In this document: positions 61,263 to 64,000 of the stretch, piece by piece
Layout of the letters: every line of letters begins with the position of its first letter
Position numbering within the stretch: the first letter of the stretch is position 1
From: Thalassobellus sp050294475
GTDB lineage: Bacteria; Bacteroidota; Bacteroidia; Flavobacteriales; Flavobacteriaceae
DNA: 64,000 bases
Direction of reading: 5' to 3'
NCBI GenBank assembly: GCA_050294475.1
Contig: JBNKOE010000013.1
Location: 372,001-436,000, forward strand
Notes under the pieces: model-generated
What the model saw: only the letters and a program-made list of their open reading frames with translations
Databases searched by the model: none
Told to the model about the DNA's origin: nothing
Translations under genes and position numbers: made by a program

Positions 61263-63092
61263 ATGACCAAACAACAAGATACGGGACTGGTAACTGCCAA
61301 AGAAGTAGCTAAAGCAATAAATATAGATAAATATGGATTTATCGGAACTTTTATTGGTTGGTTACTTATGAAAGTGTTAAAAATATCTACCTTAAACAAA
61401 TTCTACAATAGAAATAAACACTTAAAAGACATTGAGTTTTTAGATAGTATTTTAGGTGAATTTCAAATTAAATTTGAAATTCCTGAAGAAGACTTAAAGC
61501 GTTTACCAAAAGACGGTGCTTATATAACAGTATCTAATCATCCATTAGGAGGCGTTGATGGTATTTTACTTTTAAAACTCATGCTAGAGCAACGAAAAGA
61601 TTTTAAAATAATTGCTAATTTTTTATTACACCGTATTGAGCCTTTAAAACCTTATATCATGCCAGTTAATCCTTTTGAGGATAGAAAAGATGTAAAGTCT
61701 AGTATTTCAGGTTTTAAAAATTCCATTTTACACTTAAAAGAAGGACATCCTTTAGGAATCTTTCCTGCTGGAGAAGTATCTACGTATCGTGATGGCAAAC
61801 TGGTAGTTGATAGACCTTGGGAAGAAGCAGCTATGAAGCTTATAAAAAAGGCTGAAGTTCCTGTTGTTCCTATCTATTTTCATGCTAAAAACAGTAAGTT
61901 ATTTTATAAACTTTCAAAAATTAGTGACACGTTTAGAACTGCCAAATTACCATCTGAAGTTTTAACTCAAAAACGACGTATTATAAAAGTAAGAATTGGA
62001 AAACCCATATCAGTAGCCGATCAAAAAGAGCATCATGCTATCGAAGAGTTTTCAGAATTCTTAAGACGAAAAACTTATATGTTATCTAATTCTTTTGAAG
62101 ATAAATCGAAAATATTAGATAATATTTCATCTACATTAAAAACGCCTAAACTGCCTAAAAATATTGTAACACCTATTGATAGTGCAATAATGGCGAAAGA
62201 GGTTGAAACACTTTATAATGGTGATTTTAGACTATTAAAAAGTAAAAATTACGAAGTGTTTTTAGCACCAGCTGAAAAAATCCCGAACATCCTTAGAGAA
62301 ATTGGTAGATTACGCGAAATCACTTTTAGAGAAGTTGGCGAAGGTACCAATGAAGCCATAGATTTAGATACTTTTGACACCTATTATCACCACATGTTTT
62401 TATGGGATAATGAAAAGAAAGTATTAGCGGGAGCTTATAGAATGGGATTGGGTTCTAAAATTTTTGAACGCTACGGTATTGATGGTTTTTATCTTCAAGA
62501 TTTATTTAGGTTTGAACCCGAACTTTATAAAATGATGAACCAATCTATAGAAATGGGGCGTGCTTTTATTATAAAAGAATACCAACAAAAACCAATGCCT
62601 TTATTTTTACTTTGGAAAGGGATTGTACATACCACATTACGTTTTCCAGAACATAAATTTTTAATAGGTGGCGTTAGTATTAGTAATCAGTTTTCAAATT
62701 TCTCTAAATCCTTAATGATTGAGTTTATGAAATCTCATTACTACGACCCTTATATTGCACAATATGTGCATCCTAAAAAGGAGTTTAAAGTAAAACTTAA
62801 AGATGCCGATAAAGATTTTGTTTTTGATGAAACCGAAGCCGATTTAAATAAGTTCGACAAATTTATTGACGAAATTGAACCAGGTGCTTTACGTTTACCT
62901 GTTCTGCTTAAAAAATACATTAAACAAAATGCTCGTCTTGTAGCATTTAACGTAGACCCATTATTTAATAACTCGGTAGACGGACTTATGTATATTAAAA
63001 TTGCAGACTTACCAGAAAGTACTGTAAAACCAGTTATGGAAGAATTTCAAGCAGAACTAGAACGTAAGTTTATGGGAAATAATGGAGATTAA
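61263..63092 (+). CDS. olsF: Bifunctional amino-lipid synthase (OlsF-type acyltransferase)
   Basis: A 609-residue fusion of two acyltransferases. The N-terminal part (about 70-290) is PlsC-like: SNHPLGGVDGILLLKLMLEQ with H93 and D99, and FPAGEVSTYRDGK. The HX5D spacing, in place of the common HX4D, is shared by ornithine/glycine-lipid acyltransferases. The C-terminal part (about 320-570) is GNAT-like: IPNILREIGRLREITFREVG, DLFRFEPELYKMMNQSIEMG. Such OlsF proteins make ornithine-type amino lipids; here glycine may be the head group instead (not decidable). It follows aspartokinase after 22 nt. Confidence 0.82.
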   Translation: MTKQQDTGLVTAKEVAKAINIDKYGFIGTFIGWLLMKVLKISTLNKFYNRNKHLKDIEFLDSILGEFQIKFEIPEEDLKRLPKDGAYITVSNHPLGGVDGILLLKLMLEQRKDFKIIANFLLHRIEPLKPYIMPVNPFEDRKDVKSSISGFKNSILHLKEGHPLGIFPAGEVSTYRDGKLVVDRPWEEAAMKLIKKAEVPVVPIYFHAKNSKLFYKLSKISDTFRTAKLPSEVLTQKRRIIKVRIGKPISVADQKEHHAIEEFSEFLRRKTYMLSNSFEDKSKILDNISSTLKTPKLPKNIVTPIDSAIMAKEVETLYNGDFRLLKSKNYEVFLAPAEKIPNILREIGRLREITFREVGEGTNEAIDLDTFDTYYHHMFLWDNEKKVLAGAYRMGLGSKIFERYGIDGFYLQDLFRFEPELYKMMNQSIEMGRAFIIKEYQQKPMPLFLLWKGIVHTTLRFPEHKFLIGGVSISNQFSNFSKSLMIEFMKSHYYDPYIAQYVHPKKEFKVKLKDADKDFVFDETEADLNKFDKFIDEIEPGALRLPVLLKKYIKQNARLVAFNVDPLFNNSVDGLMYIKIADLPESTVKPVMEEFQAELERKFMGNNGD

Positions 63093-63126
63093 AAAAGAAG
63101 CTATTAAAATAAATAGCTTCTTTTTT
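63091..63126. terminator. Bidirectional terminator
   Basis: Perfect 15-bp stem AAAAAAGAAGCTATT (63091-63105) / AATAGCTTCTTTTTT (63112-63126) with a 6-nt loop, between convergent olsF and the phosphatase-like gene. Confidence 0.88.
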
Positions 63127-63142
63127 AATTTTAAATATTTAG

Positions 63143-63763
63143 TTAATTTAAACTAGAAAATACAAATTTCATTTCGGTTGCTATTTGTAAACTTCTTTTT
63201 AAATAAGTTTCTGTTTGTTGTAAAGTTCCATCAGACTTTTTTGGGTCTTCGTATGTTATTGCTATACGCTTATCACAACCAAATACCATAGGACAGCCTT
63301 CATCTGCTGAGGAGCAAGTCATAATAGCTGCAAATTCTGAAGCAGGATTAAAATCATCACTAAATTGCTTTGAAAAAGCAATAATAGAAGGTTCGTTTTC
63401 GCAAAACTTTATGCTATAAACAGGATTATTCCCTTCTGAAAGTTTAACAATTTTAAACCCTTGATTTGTTAACGTTTCTGCTACTTTAGGAAACATTGCG
63501 GTTGCTTCTGTTCCTCCAGAATAACAAAACACATTATTAATATTGTAATAAGCTGCCATAGTTTGTGCCCAAATTTGAGATATATGACTACGACGCGAAT
63601 TATGTGTGCAAATAAAATTTAAGCGAATAGATTTCTTTGCTTCAATCTTATCATTTAAATAATCTATTAACTGTTTAAGTATTTCTTTCCTATCATTAGA
63701 AATTTCATTTATTTCTAATGTATCTATAGTATTAGAAATTTCAGCAAATAATGTATTATTCAT
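63143..63763 (-). CDS. Low-molecular-weight phosphatase/arsenate reductase-like protein
   Basis: A 206-residue protein of the LMW tyrosine-phosphatase fold, used in bacteria as arsenate reductase. The P-loop is C52-THNSR-R58 in FICTHNSRRSHISQIWAQTM; after it come SGGTEATAMFPKVAETLT and, near the end, MTCSSADEGCPMVFGCDKRI, a cysteine-rich segment that may be the thiol relay. The frame is open 39 codons upstream to a TTG, but that stretch is the end of the next gene, and the ATG at 63763 gives MNNTLFAEI. Arsenic context rests on the neighbouring DUF6428-like end. Confidence 0.8.
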   Translation of the reverse strand: MNNTLFAEISNTIDTLEINEISNDRKEILKQLIDYLNDKIEAKKSIRLNFICTHNSRRSHISQIWAQTMAAYYNINNVFCYSGGTEATAMFPKVAETLTNQGFKIVKLSEGNNPVYSIKFCENEPSIIAFSKQFSDDFNPASEFAAIMTCSSADEGCPMVFGCDKRIAITYEDPKKSDGTLQQTETYLKRSLQIATEMKFVFSSLN

Positions 63764-63773
63764 AAATTTATAA

Positions 63774-64000
63774 TTAACAACAATTTCCTCCTGGTGAACA
63801 ACAAGGTTCATTCCCTGTAACTGTTTCTTCAACTTCTTGTACACCGCATATTTCTTTGGCTTTACAATCTGTTTTTTCAATGGCTAATTTAACTATTAAA
63901 TTATTCCCTTTTATATCAAAATCGTTAACAAATAATTGTGCAGTATGAAAGTTTGCATTGCTATACTCAAATTTTACCTCAGCATCTAAAACATACGGTT
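63774..64000 (-). CDS. DUF6428-like protein, 3' end only (runs off the window)
   Basis: Only the last 74 codons are visible on the minus strand, ending EPCCSPGGNCC-stop. The body reads DAEVKFEYSNANFHTAQLFV and KTDCKAKEICG, which resembles the C-terminal part of DUF6428 proteins, commonly found with arsenate reductase and ArsR in flavobacteria. The Cys-rich tail could bind metal or arsenite. It ends 10 nt before the phosphatase-like gene and is probably cotranscribed with it. The start lies outside. Confidence 0.6.
   Translation of the reverse strand, partial: PYVLDAEVKFEYSNANFHTAQLFVNDFDIKGNNLIVKLAIEKTDCKAKEICGVQEVEETVTGNEPCCSPGGNCC

Noticed and set aside
63764..63880. N-terminal extension of the phosphatase-like protein
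   Set aside because: This DNA encodes the end of the upstream DUF6428-like gene in another frame; a TTG start there is unlikely.

Overview
The window looks like chromosomal DNA of a member of the Flavobacteriaceae (Bacteroidota). The signs are an AT-rich base composition, genes without Shine-Dalgarno sites, several upstream -7 boxes of the Bacteroidota type (TAnnTTTG), and a gene set typical of the family: a TonB-dependent receptor paired with a DUF4249 lipoprotein, DUF3109, an OlsF-type amino-lipid synthase and OmpL-like porins. Nearly all of it is orderly housekeeping and transport DNA. I see no tRNA, rRNA, CRISPR array, prophage or transposase.

Layout. Positions 1-5900 (all minus strand) hold a small membrane protein, a ClC-type anion transporter with CBS domains, an APC-family permease and aspS. 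Positions 6000-13136 are a tetR-tolC-adaptor-RND efflux operon with a clear 10+10 bp TetR-type operator in front of it. A 23S-rRNA-intervening-sequence-type ORF flanked by inverted repeats is inserted between the adaptor and pump genes. Positions 13210-19231 (plus) hold a polyprenyl diphosphate synthase with a small partner gene and then sucA-sucB; an outer-membrane protein on the minus strand lies between them. Positions 19280-22922 (minus) are nrdB-nrdA. Positions 23200-36800 are a mosaic of short units: DUF3109; marC with a small membrane protein and a one-domain flavoprotein; lipoproteins; the DUF4249/TonB receptor pair; dCMP deaminase plus S41 protease; HupE; a tetratricopeptide-like protein; a CBS protein; a GIDE-domain protein; a zinc-ribbon protein and an acetyltransferase. 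ssb and nadA-nadB follow.

Positions 40000-55700 deal with carbon and nitrogen entry. They hold an unrecognised 609-residue cysteine-rich protein, divergent ppc (PEP carboxylase), an amt-glnK-amt-porin set and gltB-gltD (glutamate synthase). Together these supply oxaloacetate, ammonium and glutamate, and link to sucAB through 2-oxoglutarate. Positions 55791-64000 hold a secreted alpha/beta hydrolase, fbp, an acetyltransferase-aspartokinase-olsF run, and the edge of an arsenate-reductase-like locus.

The most interesting signals are three. (1) A near-identical element, read on the minus strand as TGTTACATGTGA or a close variant, lies 27-28 nt upstream of the start codons of the 78-residue membrane protein, the APC permease and the 609-residue unknown protein, with a weaker version before the ClC gene; this suggests a small regulon with a non-standard promoter or operator. 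(2) The 609-residue protein itself has six conserved-looking cysteines and a TIM-barrel-like glycine signature. (3) The inverted-repeat-bounded IVP element sits inside an efflux operon.
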